A DNA stretch of 30,029 nt from Pelargonium cotyledonis (taxonomy: Eukaryota > Streptophyta > Magnoliopsida > Geraniales > Geraniaceae): contig JAYMTA010000391.1 in NCBI GenBank assembly GCA_036897625.1, positions 1 through 30,029 of the forward strand, written 5' to 3'. The translations under genes and the position numbers were made by a program. This document shows, one piece after another, positions 29,991 through 30,029 of the stretch. The number at the start of each line of letters is the position of its first letter. The stretch's first letter is position 1. A model generated the notes under the pieces. It worked only from the letters and a program-made list of their open reading frames with translations, had not been told where the DNA came from and searched no databases.

Positions 29991-30029
29991 GGGCCCCCCC
30001 CCCCCACACCACAAACCCCCCCAAAATTT
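29991..30029. other. C-run low-complexity window end, probable contig edge
   Basis: A run of 12 C (29994-30005) is followed by CACACCACAAACCCCCCC and AAAATTT. SYF1 homology stops at 29990, where the family has a continuing exon (the residues before TAEPSVEVKRR). The sequence here does not encode it in any frame. Poor base calling at the end of an assembled contig explains this best. Confidence 0.65.

Noticed and set aside
1..30029. CRISPR arrays, operons, phage or bacterial defence systems
   Set aside because: All genes have introns and belong to plant families. No direct repeat array with regular spacers exists.

Overview
The window is nuclear DNA of a flowering plant, most likely a eudicot. 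It has AT-rich introns with GT/AG borders, many small DNA transposons, and Copia and Ty3 retrotransposon remains. It carries five protein-coding genes of conserved plant families. I could not fix the species. No bacterial, viral or organellar segment was seen, and no tRNA or rRNA gene. I found no convincing new biological system; the interest lies in nested transposons, promoter palindromes and some well-bounded MITEs.

Layout. Positions 1-3170 are a nested block of retrotransposons on the minus strand. The start of one Copia element (gag start, primer binding site and a 359-bp LTR) is inserted in the RNase H region of an older, decayed Copia copy. A 341-bp Mutator-like MITE with a perfect 9-bp target duplication sits in what is probably the LTR of the older copy. 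Next comes the 3' half of a GH35 beta-galactosidase gene with a SUEL lectin tail (+, 3419-8210). It converges on a complete six-exon PIG3-type quinone oxidoreductase gene (-, 8637-11730). That gene is divergent from a complete four-exon DUF300/LAZ1-type membrane protein gene (+, 12668-14537). The 0.94-kb spacer between these two start codons holds paired bZIP-type sites, a G-box and a Harbinger-like MITE.

Positions 14538-17280 are gene-poor, with a 43-bp tandem repeat and a decayed Ty3 gag fragment. The ARF-GAP gene AGD5 (NEVERSHED type) follows, complete with 11 coding exons (+, 17470-23569). Last is the 3' half of the splicing factor gene SYF1/XAB2 (-, 24717 to the window end). Its 3-kb intron contains a 197-bp duplication and an 814-bp foldback element. 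The window ends in low-complexity C-runs inside a SYF1 exon, which looks like a contig edge.

The genes belong to unrelated processes (cell wall, redox, membrane, vesicle traffic, splicing), and nothing suggests a functional cluster. Exon borders were set by hand from reading frame, GT/AG sites and remembered family conservation, so transcripts are not confirmed.
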